From Streptomyces sp. SID8352 (GTDB taxonomy: Bacteria; Actinomycetota; Actinomycetes; Streptomycetales; Streptomycetaceae), in the NCBI RefSeq assembly GCF_009862265.1, contig NZ_WWGX01000022.1, positions 281,551 to 345,550 on the forward strand: 64,000 bases of DNA. Reading direction: 5' to 3'. Both the position numbers and the translations under genes were made by a program. Positions 26,155 through 35,986 of the stretch are shown here, piece by piece (within the stretch, counting starts at the first letter, position 1; each line of letters begins with the position of its first letter). A model generated the notes under the pieces. That model did not search any database, was not told where the DNA came from, and worked only from the letters and a program-made list of their open reading frames with translations.

Positions 26155-28557
26155 TCAGCCGCGTCTGTCCGCCGCCCTCCGCATCCGCGGAATCCGCGGC
26201 ACGCGCAGCGCCGCCGCGATACGCCCCCGGAGGGACGTCCAGCGGGCCGAGACCGCCCAGACCACCCGCACGGCCGAACGCGGAGCGACCCGTGCCCTCA
26301 GCCGCGCGCCGCGCCCGGCGCCGTCCCGCAGTCCGGCCGCCGCCCGGCGGACGTCCTCCGCCAGTCCCGCCGTCGGGTGCGGGTGCGGGGCGTAGAGCGC
26401 CTGCTCCACGGCACCGGCCACCCGGTGCACCGCCGCCGAGGGCTCGGGGCCGAGACGGCCCAGCCGCACGATCCGGTCCGCCGCCCGGCGCGGTGTCCGC
26501 GACTCCAGGGGCGGGATGCCGTGGTCCCAGGCCGAGTCGGTCAGCTCCTCCCAGGCGGCCAGCGCGGCCGTCACCGCGTCCGCCTCCGAGCGGCCGGGCG
26601 CCCCCAGCCGCCTGGCCCGGACCCGCAGCCGCCACAGCATCGGCGTCAGCGGGACCAGCAGGAGGAGCAGCCCGCCCAGTACCTTGCCCGCCGCCCCCGG
26701 CCATCCGGGACCGCCGCCGCCCGTGACCGGCGCGGCCCGGGCCGACTCACCGGCGCACATGCCGGGCTGCCCGCCGCCCGCGGCGCACTCCTCCTCGGCC
26801 GAGGGCGCCGCCGAGGGCTCCGCCTCCGGGGCCCGTGACGGCAGCGCCGGGTCCGCGTCCGCGCGGTCCGGCGCGTCCGTCATCGTGTACGACGGGGCCG
26901 AGCCGCGGGTGGGCGTCGGCTCGAAGCGGGTCCAGCCCACCCCCTCGAAGTACAGCTCCGGCCAGGCGTGCGCGTCCTTCAGGCTCACCGACACCGAGCC
27001 GTCCGCCCGCGTGGAGCCCGGCGCGAAGCCGACCGCGACCCGCGCCGGGATGCCCAGCGAGCGGGACATCGCCGCCATCGCGAAGGAGAAGTGCACGCAG
27101 AAGCCGCGCCGCTCGTCGAGGAACCGGACCATGCCCGCGGGACCGCTGCCCACGTCGACCTCGGTGTCGTACGTGAAGCCGCCGTTGACCGCGAAGAACT
27201 CCTGGAGCCGGACGGCCCGCTCGTACGGGTTCGCCGCGCCCGCCGTGATCTCCCGGGCGGTGCGGCGCACCACCTCCGGCAGTGAGTCCGGCAGCTCCGT
27301 GTACTCCCGCACCACCGCGGCCGGCGGTGGGGGAGCCCCGGCCAGCTGCGCTGCCGTCGGGCGCACGTCCAGGCTCGTCACCTCGTACGTCAGCCCGCTC
27401 GTGCGCTGCCCGTGGTCGCCGATCAGGGTCATTCCCACCGGCTCGAAGCGCCACTTGCCACCGACCGCCACACCGGTGGGCGGGTACGGCATCGGCAGCC
27501 ACTCCTGGGCGTATCCGCCGGCCGCCGTGATCGTGCTGCGCACCTGCGTCCGCGCGACGTCCGGGCCGAGGCCCATGGGGGGCGGGAAGGCGCCCTCCGG
27601 CACGGTGGTGATGCGCCGCTTGGACGGCTTCCACGTGGTGCCGTCGAAGTCGTCCAGGGAGACGATCCGCAGATACAGGTCCGAGAGGGAGGCGGCGTCG
27701 GTCCGGACGGTGAGGACCTCGCGGTCGTCGTCGTTGTTGAGGCTGTCCCGCAGGGAGACCAGCGGGTTCACCGCCGAGATGGTGCCACCCCCGCCGCCCT
27801 CGCCCCGGCCGCTCCCGGCTCCGTCCAGCAGCCCGCCCTCCATCGCGGGCAGGGCCAGCGGCACGACCAGGGCGGTGCCCAGCGCCAGCGCGCCGATGCG
27901 GCGCCCGGTGCGTACCGGGGTCACCGCCCCGGGCCGCCGGCCGTCCGGAGCGCGGGCCGCGCCGCCGAAGACCCGGCCCCACCGGGCGAGCCGCTCGCGG
28001 CCCTCCGCGAGCAGCAGCATCAGATAGCCGCCCGCCGCCGTCAGGAACCACAGCCAGTCCGAACCGGCCTCGGAGAGCCCTGCGGCCACCGAGTACAGCG
28101 CCAGCAGCGGCAGCCCGGCCGGGGCGGCGCTGCGGAAGGTCACCGCGAGGGTGTCCACCAGCAGCCCTATCACCAGTACCCCGGCGATCAGCATCAGCCG
28201 GATGCCGTCGGACTCCAGCGGCGCCGGGGCCGCGTACCGGGCGATGTCGTCGGCGCCCTGCCGCAGCAGCTCCGCGAAGCGCCGGAACGCCTCGGGCCCG
28301 GGCACCAGCCCGGCGAACGCCTGGGTCCGGGCGAAGACCAGGGTCAGCAGCGCCAGCGCCGTCACGGCCTGCGCCGCCACGGTCAGCGGCCGGGCCAGGG
28401 GCACCCGGCGGGCCGCCGTGCCCACCCCGGACTGGACCGCCAGCAGGAACGCCGCCTGGAACAGCCAGGACGGCGGGTCCACCAGCGGCAGCAGCGCGCA
28501 CGCCGTCAGCAGCGTGGCCGCCCACGCGCACAGCGCCAGCCGTACCTGCCCGCTCAT
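26155..28557 (-). CDS. TgpA-like membrane transglutaminase (DUF3488 plus transglutaminase core)
   Basis: An 800-residue membrane protein. Several transmembrane helices occupy about residues 1-235 (DUF3488/TgpA N region). An extracytoplasmic domain follows with a transglutaminase-like core: Cys near 484 in GFCVHFSFAMAAMSRSLG, His near 528 in DAHAWPEL, and an acidic residue in GWTRFEPTP, where Glu stands in the usual Asp position. A further helix near 615-640 and a cytosolic DUF4129-like tail (DAVTAALAAWEEL, PRRAADRIV) end it. Its ATG overlaps the DUF58 stop by four bases. MoxR-DUF58-TgpA modules are widespread and thought to act in envelope processes. The substrate is unknown. Confidence 0.9.
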   Translation of the reverse strand: MSGQVRLALCAWAATLLTACALLPLVDPPSWLFQAAFLLAVQSGVGTAARRVPLARPLTVAAQAVTALALLTLVFARTQAFAGLVPGPEAFRRFAELLRQGADDIARYAAPAPLESDGIRLMLIAGVLVIGLLVDTLAVTFRSAAPAGLPLLALYSVAAGLSEAGSDWLWFLTAAGGYLMLLLAEGRERLARWGRVFGGAARAPDGRRPGAVTPVRTGRRIGALALGTALVVPLALPAMEGGLLDGAGSGRGEGGGGGTISAVNPLVSLRDSLNNDDDREVLTVRTDAASLSDLYLRIVSLDDFDGTTWKPSKRRITTVPEGAFPPPMGLGPDVARTQVRSTITAAGGYAQEWLPMPYPPTGVAVGGKWRFEPVGMTLIGDHGQRTSGLTYEVTSLDVRPTAAQLAGAPPPPAAVVREYTELPDSLPEVVRRTAREITAGAANPYERAVRLQEFFAVNGGFTYDTEVDVGSGPAGMVRFLDERRGFCVHFSFAMAAMSRSLGIPARVAVGFAPGSTRADGSVSVSLKDAHAWPELYFEGVGWTRFEPTPTRGSAPSYTMTDAPDRADADPALPSRAPEAEPSAAPSAEEECAAGGGQPGMCAGESARAAPVTGGGGPGWPGAAGKVLGGLLLLLVPLTPMLWRLRVRARRLGAPGRSEADAVTAALAAWEELTDSAWDHGIPPLESRTPRRAADRIVRLGRLGPEPSAAVHRVAGAVEQALYAPHPHPTAGLAEDVRRAAAGLRDGAGRGARLRARVAPRSAVRVVWAVSARWTSLRGRIAAALRVPRIPRMRRAADRRG

Positions 28558-29956
28558 CGCGCACCCTCCCCGCCCGCCGGGGCGAGACCGGCGCGCTGCC
28601 GGTCCGCCGAGCGCCACAACTCCTCCAGCGGGACGCCCCGCGGCACCTTCACCGCCGTCCATCCGGCCTCGCGCAGCGTCGTCAGCCGCTCCTCGGCCCG
28701 GTCCGGTCCCGCCCCCGGACCGGCGGGCTCGTGCTGCCAGGAGGCGTCGTCGAGGATGGAGAGGGACTCGTGCCGCCAGGAGGCGTCGTCGAGGACGAAG
28801 GCGACCGCGGTGCCGCCGTGCCGCCGCATCCGCCCGGCCAGTTCCGCCTGCTCCTCGTCCAGTTCACCGAAGAAGGCCACCAGCAGCCCCTCGGACCCGC
28901 CGCGCAGCACCTCGTGGGCGGCGGACAGATCCGTGCCGTCCGAGTGGTCGATCACCGCGAGCGTGTCCATCAGCGTCCCGGCCGCGTCGGCCGACTCCTG
29001 GCCCGCCCCGGCGAAGCCTTCCGCGCCCTCGCCGGGCACCACGCTGCCGGTGTCCGTGAGCAGCCGGACCGACAGCCCCCGCTCCAGCAGGTGCATCAGC
29101 ACGGAGGCCGCCCCGGAGACGGCCCACTCGAACGCCGAGTCCGGGCCCGCGCCCTCGTGGGCGATGCCCCGGGTGTCCAGCAGGACCGAGCAGCGGGCGC
29201 GCTGCGGTTGCTCCTCCCGGCGCACCATCAGCTCGCCGTGGCGCGCGGTGGAGCGCCAGTGCACCCGGCGCAGGTCGTCGCCGTACCGGTAGCCGCGCGG
29301 GATCACGTCGTCCTCGCCGGCCAGCGCCGGGGAGCGCCTCCGCCCCTCGCCGTACCCGGTGGCCCCGCCGCCGAACCGGACCGGCGGCAGGGGCTCCACG
29401 CGCGGGATCACGGTGAGGGTGTCCCGCGTGGAGAAGGACCGGGTCAGCTCGCACATCCCGAACGGGTCGGCCAGCCGGAGCTGGAGCGGGCCCAGCGGAT
29501 AGCGGCCGCGCAGATCCGAACGGACCCGGTAGGACACCTCGCGCCGCCCCGCCGGCTCCACCCGGTCCAGCACGAAGCGGGGGCGCGGCCCGAGCACGTA
29601 GGGCACCCGGTCCTGGAGCATCAGCAGACCGGTGGGGAGCCGGGAGATGTTCTCGACGCGCAGATGGACCCGGGCCTCGCTGCCCGCGGGCACCCGGCCC
29701 GGTTCGAGCCGGCGGCTGCCCGCGACCCGGTGCCGGGTCCGGTACAGCACCGTCGCGCACACCAGCGGCAGCACGCCCAGCAGCAGGCCGACCCGCAGCA
29801 GGTCGCCCTGCCCGAGGACGTAGGCGCAGACGGCGGCGGCCGCGCCGGCTGCCAGGAAGGAGCGCCCCCGGGTGGTCAGACCGGTCAGCGCGGTGCGGAC
29901 ACCGCCCGCCCGGTCCTCCTCGTCCCGGGTCCCGTCAGGCTCCCCGGCGGTGGTCA

Positions 29957-29960
<4 letters not shown>
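28554..29960 (-). CDS. DUF58 domain protein
   Basis: A 468-residue protein with two N-terminal hydrophobic segments (about 28-75), a beta-rich region, and the DUF58 signature RYGDDLRRVHWRSTARHGELMVRREE near 230-260. A von Willebrand A-like C-terminal region follows (VLLDTRGIAHE). These proteins are encoded with MoxR ATPases. Near the C terminus a 13-residue element (LDDASW-H-E) occurs twice in tandem from a 39-bp duplication. It overlaps moxR at its start (GTGA at 29960, or ATG at 29957 in TGATG) and tgpA at its end (ATGA), so all three are translationally coupled. Confidence 0.9.
28728..28796. repeat. 39-bp in-frame tandem duplication inside the DUF58 gene
   Basis: The 29-base stretch beginning CTCGTGCTGCCAGGAGGCG at 28728 recurs at 28767 with one substitution (28 of 29 identical). 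The offset of 39 bp equals 13 codons and duplicates LDDASW-HE on the minus strand without breaking the frame. Confidence 0.85.
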
Positions 29961-31021
<1,061 letters not shown>

Positions 31022-31301
31022 CCGTGGCCCTCCTCGGCCCTTTCCCTGCTCGCGCGGAGCGGGGAATCCCCAGCTTGCCGGGCCGGTGCCTGCGGCGGGG
31101 CGGCCCACCCCTCACCACGGACGCCGCACGGGAAAGGTTCCGCGCGGTGCCGCTCCCGCATTCTCGCCGCCGTTATGGATTCGTGTCACTCGCCTGTGGA
31201 CAACTACCCGCACATTGTCAGCTTTCCCGACTTTCGGTATGACCGTGCGGCGGTGTCCGCCGGGGTGGCGCGGCACCTGTTCCGGCCGGGCGGACGCCGG
31301 C

Positions 31302-31847
31302 TCAGCCCGGGGTGACCTCGCGCAGCCCGCCGGTCCGCACGTCGAAGACGAAGCCCCGCACATCGTCGGTGTGCGGCAGGAACGGCGAGGTCCGCACCCG
31401 CTGGATGGACTGCCGGACGTCCTGGTCGACGTCCCGGAAGGCCTCCACGGCCCAGGCCGGGCGCTGCCCGACCTCCAGCTCCAGGTCGTGCCGGAACTCC
31501 TCGGTGATGGTCTCCATGCCGCACGTCGTGTGGTGGATGAGGACCACGCTGCGGGTGCCCAGCGCCCGCTGGCTGATGGTGAGCGAGCGGATGACGTCGT
31601 CCGTGACCACACCGCCCGCGTTGCGGATCGTGTGGCAGTCGCCGAGCTGGAGGCCGAGGGCGGCGTGCAGGTCGAGCCGGGCGTCCATGCAGGCCACGAC
31701 CGCGACGCGGCGCACGGGACGGGCGTCCATGCCGGGGTCGGCGAACGCGGCCGCGTACCGCTGGTTCGCCTCGACGAGCCGGTCCGTGACGGTGCCGCCC
31801 GCCGGGGCGGGGTCCGAGCCTGTGGGTACCGATGCAGAAGTCGTCAT
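31302..31847 (-). CDS. Beta-class carbonic anhydrase
   Basis: Interconverts CO2 and bicarbonate. The 181-residue protein has the zinc and catalytic residues of beta-CAs: C53, D55 and R57 in ACMDARLD, then H106 and C109 in IHHTTCGM. The compact length is like the mycobacterial Rv1284 group. The ATG at 31847 is preferred because TAACGT (31854-31859, minus strand) ends seven bases before it, implying a leaderless transcript. An in-frame ATG at 31853 would overlap that -10. Transcribed away from the dcw cluster. Confidence 0.9.
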   Translation of the reverse strand: MTTSASVPTGSDPAPAGGTVTDRLVEANQRYAAAFADPGMDARPVRRVAVVACMDARLDLHAALGLQLGDCHTIRNAGGVVTDDVIRSLTISQRALGTRSVVLIHHTTCGMETITEEFRHDLELEVGQRPAWAVEAFRDVDQDVRQSIQRVRTSPFLPHTDDVRGFVFDVRTGGLREVTPG

Positions 31848-32023
31848 AACCATGACGTTACTGCTCGCCCGTTCGGGGGGTCCGGCGTGAAACGGGGACA
31901 AAGAACGTCATCGTGGCGCGCTGTGAGCCAATCCACAGGGCGGCACGAAGGCCGCCGTCCGAGTGAAAAGCCGCACGGCGCCGGTCGGCGGACCGCGGGG
32001 TCCGCGACGCGCAGGCCGGTTGA

Positions 32024-32051
32024 TTGACCGCGCGACACGGTGGACTAAAGT
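32024..32051 (+). promoter_or_regulatory. Promoter of the dcw cluster upstream of rsmH
   Basis: TTGACC (32024-32029) and TAAAGT (32046-32051) with a 16-bp spacer match the housekeeping sigma-factor consensus better than anything else in this gap. Transcription from here would give a leader of about 205 bases before the rsmH GTG. Confidence 0.6.
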
Positions 32052-32059
32052 GACGCGAA

Positions 32060-32264
32060 GCGGGAGACGCGGCTCTCCCTGCTGGACTGATTTCCCCGGA
32101 GATGCGGCCGATGCCGCCGGATCTCCCCGCGTGCGCGGCGCGTACGTACGGCTCGGCCTCCTCCCGCTCCGGTCGGCCGACGCCCCCGGCGCCGGTCGCC
32201 ATCCCGTTGACGGGCGTGCGGGGAACCGGCGTGCGTGACGCCGCGCCGGACCTGAGAGGGCCCC
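32060..32264 (+). other. Long rsmH leader with a hairpin, possible mraW RNA motif
   Basis: The leader contains TTTCCCC followed by an 11-bp hairpin with one mismatch (GGAGATGCGGC at 32098-32108 with GCCGGATCTCC at 32116-32126). A structured RNA called the mraW motif has been reported upstream of actinobacterial mraW (rsmH) genes. Whether this leader belongs to it needs a covariance-model search. No mraZ gene is present. Confidence 0.4.
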
Positions 32265-33218
32265 GTGAGCCTAAGACACGTCCCGGTGATGCTCCAGCGG
32301 TGCATGGACCTGCTGGCGCCCGCCCTCCAGGAGCCGGGAGCCGTCGTCGTCGACTGCACCCTCGGGCTCGGCGGGCACAGCGAGGCGCTGCTCACGCGCT
32401 TCCCCGGGGTCCGGCTCATCGCGCTGGACCGCGACAAGGAGGCCCTGCGGCTCTCCGGCGAGCGGCTCGCGCCCCACGGGGAGCGCGCCACCCTGGTGCA
32501 CGCCGTCTACGACGAACTCCCCGACGTGCTGGAGCGCCTGGGCGTACCGCGCGTCCAGGGCGTCCTGTTCGACCTCGGCGTCTCCTCCATGCAGCTCGAC
32601 GAGGCCGACCGGGGCTTCGCCTACGCCCAGGACGCCCCGCTGGACATGCGGATGGACCAGACGACCGGCATCAGCGCCGCCGAGGTCCTCAACACCTATC
32701 CGCCGGGCGAACTCGTCCGCGTCCTGCGGGCCTACGGCGAGGAGAAGCAGGCCAAGCGGATCGTCTCCGCCGTCGTCCGTGAGCGGGAGCGGGAGCCGTT
32801 CGGCAACAGCGCCCGCCTGGTGGAGCTGATCCGAGCCGCCCTGCCGCAGGCCGCCAAGCGCACCGGCGGAAACCCGGCCAAGCGCACCTTCCAGGCGCTG
32901 CGCATCGAGGTCAACGGCGAACTCGCCGTCCTGGAGCGGGCGATCCCGGCCGCCGTGGGCGCCCTCGCCGTCGGCGGCCGGATCGCGGTGCTCTCGTACC
33001 ACTCCCTGGAGGACCGCCTGGTCAAGCAGGTCCTCGCGGCCGGGGCCGCCAACACGGCGCCCGCCGGGCTGCCCGTCGTACCGGAGCGCTACGCGCCCCG
33101 GCTCAAGCTGCTGACGCGCGGTGCCGAACTTCCCACCGAGGAGGAGATCGCCGAGAACCGGCGCGCGGCCCCGGCGCGGCTGCGCGGCGCCGAGCGCATC
33201 AGGGAGGACGCCGAGTGA
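32265..33218 (+). CDS. rsmH: 16S rRNA N4-methylcytidine-1402 methyltransferase RsmH (MraW)
   Basis: Methylates C1402 of 16S rRNA in the decoding site. The 317-residue protein carries the family motifs [30 protein letters not shown] (SAM motif I), [60 protein letters not shown] and [19 protein letters not shown] precedes the GTG. It heads the dcw cluster. The next gene, ftsL, begins 52 bp later. Confidence 0.96.
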   Translation: MSLRHVPVMLQRCMDLLAPALQEPGAVVVDCTLGLGGHSEALLTRFPGVRLIALDRDKEALRLSGERLAPHGERATLVHAVYDELPDVLERLGVPRVQGVLFDLGVSSMQLDEADRGFAYAQDAPLDMRMDQTTGISAAEVLNTYPPGELVRVLRAYGEEKQAKRIVSAVVREREREPFGNSARLVELIRAALPQAAKRTGGNPAKRTFQALRIEVNGELAVLERAIPAAVGALAVGGRIAVLSYHSLEDRLVKQVLAAGAANTAPAGLPVVPERYAPRLKLLTRGAELPTEEEIAENRRAAPARLRGAERIREDAE

Positions 33219-33270
33219 GCCGGGCCAGGCGCCGGGCCGGGATCCGCCGCCCGGTCCGAAGGGAGGGCAC

Positions 33271-33897
33271 ATGAGCGGAAAACCCCGGCTCAAGGGCAGG
33301 GCGGCCCGCCTCGCCCGCCTCTTCCCGGCCGGCAGCCGCGTCGGCCGGGCGGCCCGCGCGCCCTTCGTCCTGCTCGTCGTCCTGCTGCTCGGCGGCGGCC
33401 TCATCGGACTCCTGGTCCTCAACTCCGCCCTCAGCGAGGGCTCGTTCGAGCTGGAGGACCTCAAACAGCGGACCAAGGGCCTCACCGACGAGGAGCAGGC
33501 GATCCAGCGGGACATCGACGCCTACTCCGCGCCCCGCGCCCTGGAGCGGCGGGCCCGCGAACTCGGCATGGTGCCCGGCGGCGACCCGGTCTTCCTCGCC
33601 CCCGACGGCGCCGTCCGGGGCTCCGCGAGCCCCGCGCCCGCCGCCCCGACCCCGCTGCTCCCCGCGCCCGAGGCGCTCACCCCGCCCCCGGCCACGGCCT
33701 CGCCCGGCGCCGGCCCCTCCGCCACCCCCGCGCCGACCGCGAGCGCCTCCGGGACCACCGCCCCTCCGGGCACCCCGGCGAGCGGCACCCCCGCGTCCAG
33801 CACCCCCGCCCCGCCCGGCACGGCCGCCACCGGCCCCGCCGGCGCGCCCCCGGCCACCGAGGCCCCCGCCACCCCGACCCCGACCCCCGGCAGGTGA
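33271..33897 (+). CDS. ftsL: FtsL-like septum-formation protein
   Basis: A bitopic division protein: a short basic N terminus, one transmembrane helix (about 31-51, FVLLVVLLLGGGLIGLLVL), then a leucine-zipper-like coil (FELEDLKQRTKGLTDEEQAIQRDID). FtsL joins FtsQ and FtsI-FtsW at the septum. The remaining ~105 residues are almost only Pro, Ala, Thr, Ser and Gly, probably a disordered tail outside the membrane. That makes it 208 residues, well above the ~100-130 of most FtsL proteins. GGGAGG before the ATG at 33271 fixes the start. Called by position and layout as much as by sequence. Confidence 0.85.
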   Translation: MSGKPRLKGRAARLARLFPAGSRVGRAARAPFVLLVVLLLGGGLIGLLVLNSALSEGSFELEDLKQRTKGLTDEEQAIQRDIDAYSAPRALERRARELGMVPGGDPVFLAPDGAVRGSASPAPAAPTPLLPAPEALTPPPATASPGAGPSATPAPTASASGTTAPPGTPASGTPASSTPAPPGTAATGPAGAPPATEAPATPTPTPGR

Positions 33898-33901
33898 GGA
33901 A

Positions 33902-35860
33902 GTGTCCGACAGGCAAGCGCCGCGCCGCCGTGTGCCGGGCCCCGCCCGGCCCGCGCGCCCCGCGGCGAAGCGGCAGCCCGGCCCGGCCGCCCGACCGGCC
34001 CGCGGCCCCCGGCCGTCCCGCCCCGCCCCGCCCCGCGCCCTCCGGCTCGGCAGCCCGCGCCCCCGGCTGCGCATGGTCGGGCTCGCCCTGACCCTGGTGC
34101 TCGGCGCCTTCGTCTTCCGGCTGCTCCAGGTGCAGGCCGTCGACGCAGGCACCTACACCGCCAAGGCCGAGCAGAACCGCTATGTCATCCACACCCTGTC
34201 CGCCGAGCGCGGCGGCATCACCGACCGCAACGGTGTGGCCCTGGCGACCACCGTGGACTCGTACGACATCACCGCCGACCCCACGATGTTCACCCCCGAG
34301 CAGCTCTCCGTCGACGACGGGCCCGAGCAGGCGGCTGCCCTGCTGGCACCGATCCTCGGCGAGGACCAGGACAAGCTCGTGGCCCAGCTGCGGCCGAAGA
34401 ACAAGGAGCTGCGCTACGTCCGGCTGGCCCGGCTGCGCACCCCGCAGGTCTGGAACCAGATCAAGGACCTCAAGTCCGCGCTGAACAGCAGGGCCAGGAC
34501 GGACCCCACCGCGGTCAACGTCCTCGCGGGGGTCTTCGCGGACCCCAGCAGCAAGCGCGTCTACCCCGGCGGCGACCTCGCCGCCGGGGTCCTCGGCTGG
34601 GTCGGTGCCGACGGCGAGGGCGGCGGCGGCCTGGAGCGCCAGCTGGAGGCCGTCCTGGCGGGCGAGGACGGCGAGATCCGCTACGCGCAGTCGGGCGGGC
34701 GCCAGGTGCCCACCGCGGGCTCCAGCGGGACCCCGGCGGTGCCCGGCAGCGACGTCGAGCTGACCCTCGACCGCGACATCCAGTGGGCCGCCCAGCACGC
34801 CATCAGCGAACAGGTGAAGAAGTCCAGGGCGGACGGCGGCTACGTCATCGTCCAGGACACCCGCACCGGCGAGATCCTCGCCATGGCCAACTCGCCCGGC
34901 TTCGACCCCGGCGACCTCGCCCACGCCGACCCCAAGGCTCTCGGCAACGGCGCCCTCCAGGACGCCTACGAGCCCGGCTCCACGGCCAAGGTGCTGTCCA
35001 TGGCCGCCGTCCTGGAGGAGAACGCCGCCACCCCCGGGACCCATGTCACCGTCCCCAACCGGCTGCACCGCGGCGACCGGCTGTTCAAGGACGACATCGA
35101 CCACGCCACCTGGTACCTGACGCTCAACGGGGTACTCGCCAAGTCCAGCAACATCGGGACGATCCTGGCCACCGGCCAGCTCGGCAAGGACCAGGGCGAG
35201 GCGAACCGGGTGCTCTACTCCTATCTGCGGAAGTTCGGCCTCGGCGAGTACAGCGGCCTGGGCTTCCCCGGCGAGACCAAGGGCATCCTCGCGCCGCCCG
35301 CCCAGTGGTCCACCTCGCAGCAGTACACGATCCCTTTCGGCCAGGGCGTCTCCGTCACCGCGCTCCAGGCGGCCTCCGTCTACTCGACCATCGCCAACGG
35401 CGGCGTCCGCGTCGCCCCCACCCTCGTCCGCGGCACCAAGGGGCCCGACGGGCACTTCGAACCCGCCCCCGAACCCGAGAAGAAGCGCGTGGTCAGCGAG
35501 AAGACGGCCAAGACCCTGGCCCGGATGCTGGAGTCCGTCGTCGACGACGAGGAGGGCACCGGCGCCAAGGCTCGCATCCCCGGCTACCGGGTGGCCGGAA
35601 AGACCGGTACCGCCAACCGGGTGGACCCGGCCACCGGCAAGTACCGCGGCTACACCTCCTCGTTCGCCGGGTTCGCCCCCGCCGACCAGCCCCGCGTCAC
35701 CGTCTACTGCGCCATCCAGAACGCCACCAAGGGCAACTACTTCGGCGGCCAGATCTGCGGACCCATCTACAAGGAGGTCATGGCCTTCGCCCTGAAGACC
35801 CTCCAGGTCCCGCCGACCGGGGCCGCCCCCGCCAACCTCCCGGTCACCTTCCAGCCCTGA
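33902..35860 (+). CDS. ftsI: FtsI division-specific penicillin-binding protein
   Basis: Septal class B transpeptidase, crosslinking peptidoglycan with FtsW. Of 652 residues, the first ~55 are a basic Pro/Arg-rich cytosolic tail. A single anchor helix follows (about 58-77), then the dimerisation domain (about 85-270) and the transpeptidase domain. The active-site set is complete: S360-T-A-K363, S415-S-N417 and K567-T-G569. GAGGA precedes the GTG at 33902, four bases after the ftsL stop. In streptomycetes FtsI is needed for sporulation septa rather than for vegetative growth. Confidence 0.95.
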   Translation: MSDRQAPRRRVPGPARPARPAAKRQPGPAARPARGPRPSRPAPPRALRLGSPRPRLRMVGLALTLVLGAFVFRLLQVQAVDAGTYTAKAEQNRYVIHTLSAERGGITDRNGVALATTVDSYDITADPTMFTPEQLSVDDGPEQAAALLAPILGEDQDKLVAQLRPKNKELRYVRLARLRTPQVWNQIKDLKSALNSRARTDPTAVNVLAGVFADPSSKRVYPGGDLAAGVLGWVGADGEGGGGLERQLEAVLAGEDGEIRYAQSGGRQVPTAGSSGTPAVPGSDVELTLDRDIQWAAQHAISEQVKKSRADGGYVIVQDTRTGEILAMANSPGFDPGDLAHADPKALGNGALQDAYEPGSTAKVLSMAAVLEENAATPGTHVTVPNRLHRGDRLFKDDIDHATWYLTLNGVLAKSSNIGTILATGQLGKDQGEANRVLYSYLRKFGLGEYSGLGFPGETKGILAPPAQWSTSQQYTIPFGQGVSVTALQAASVYSTIANGGVRVAPTLVRGTKGPDGHFEPAPEPEKKRVVSEKTAKTLARMLESVVDDEEGTGAKARIPGYRVAGKTGTANRVDPATGKYRGYTSSFAGFAPADQPRVTVYCAIQNATKGNYFGGQICGPIYKEVMAFALKTLQVPPTGAAPANLPVTFQP

Positions 35861-35986
35861 CCGCCCCCGCGGTCCCCGCCCCCTCCGAGCCGTCCCCCAC
35901 CCGCCCCCGCGCCACGGAGCCCGCCCCGGCCACCGCCGGGGCGGAGCCCGACGGCACCGCCGGTACCGAGCCACCAGGAACCATTC

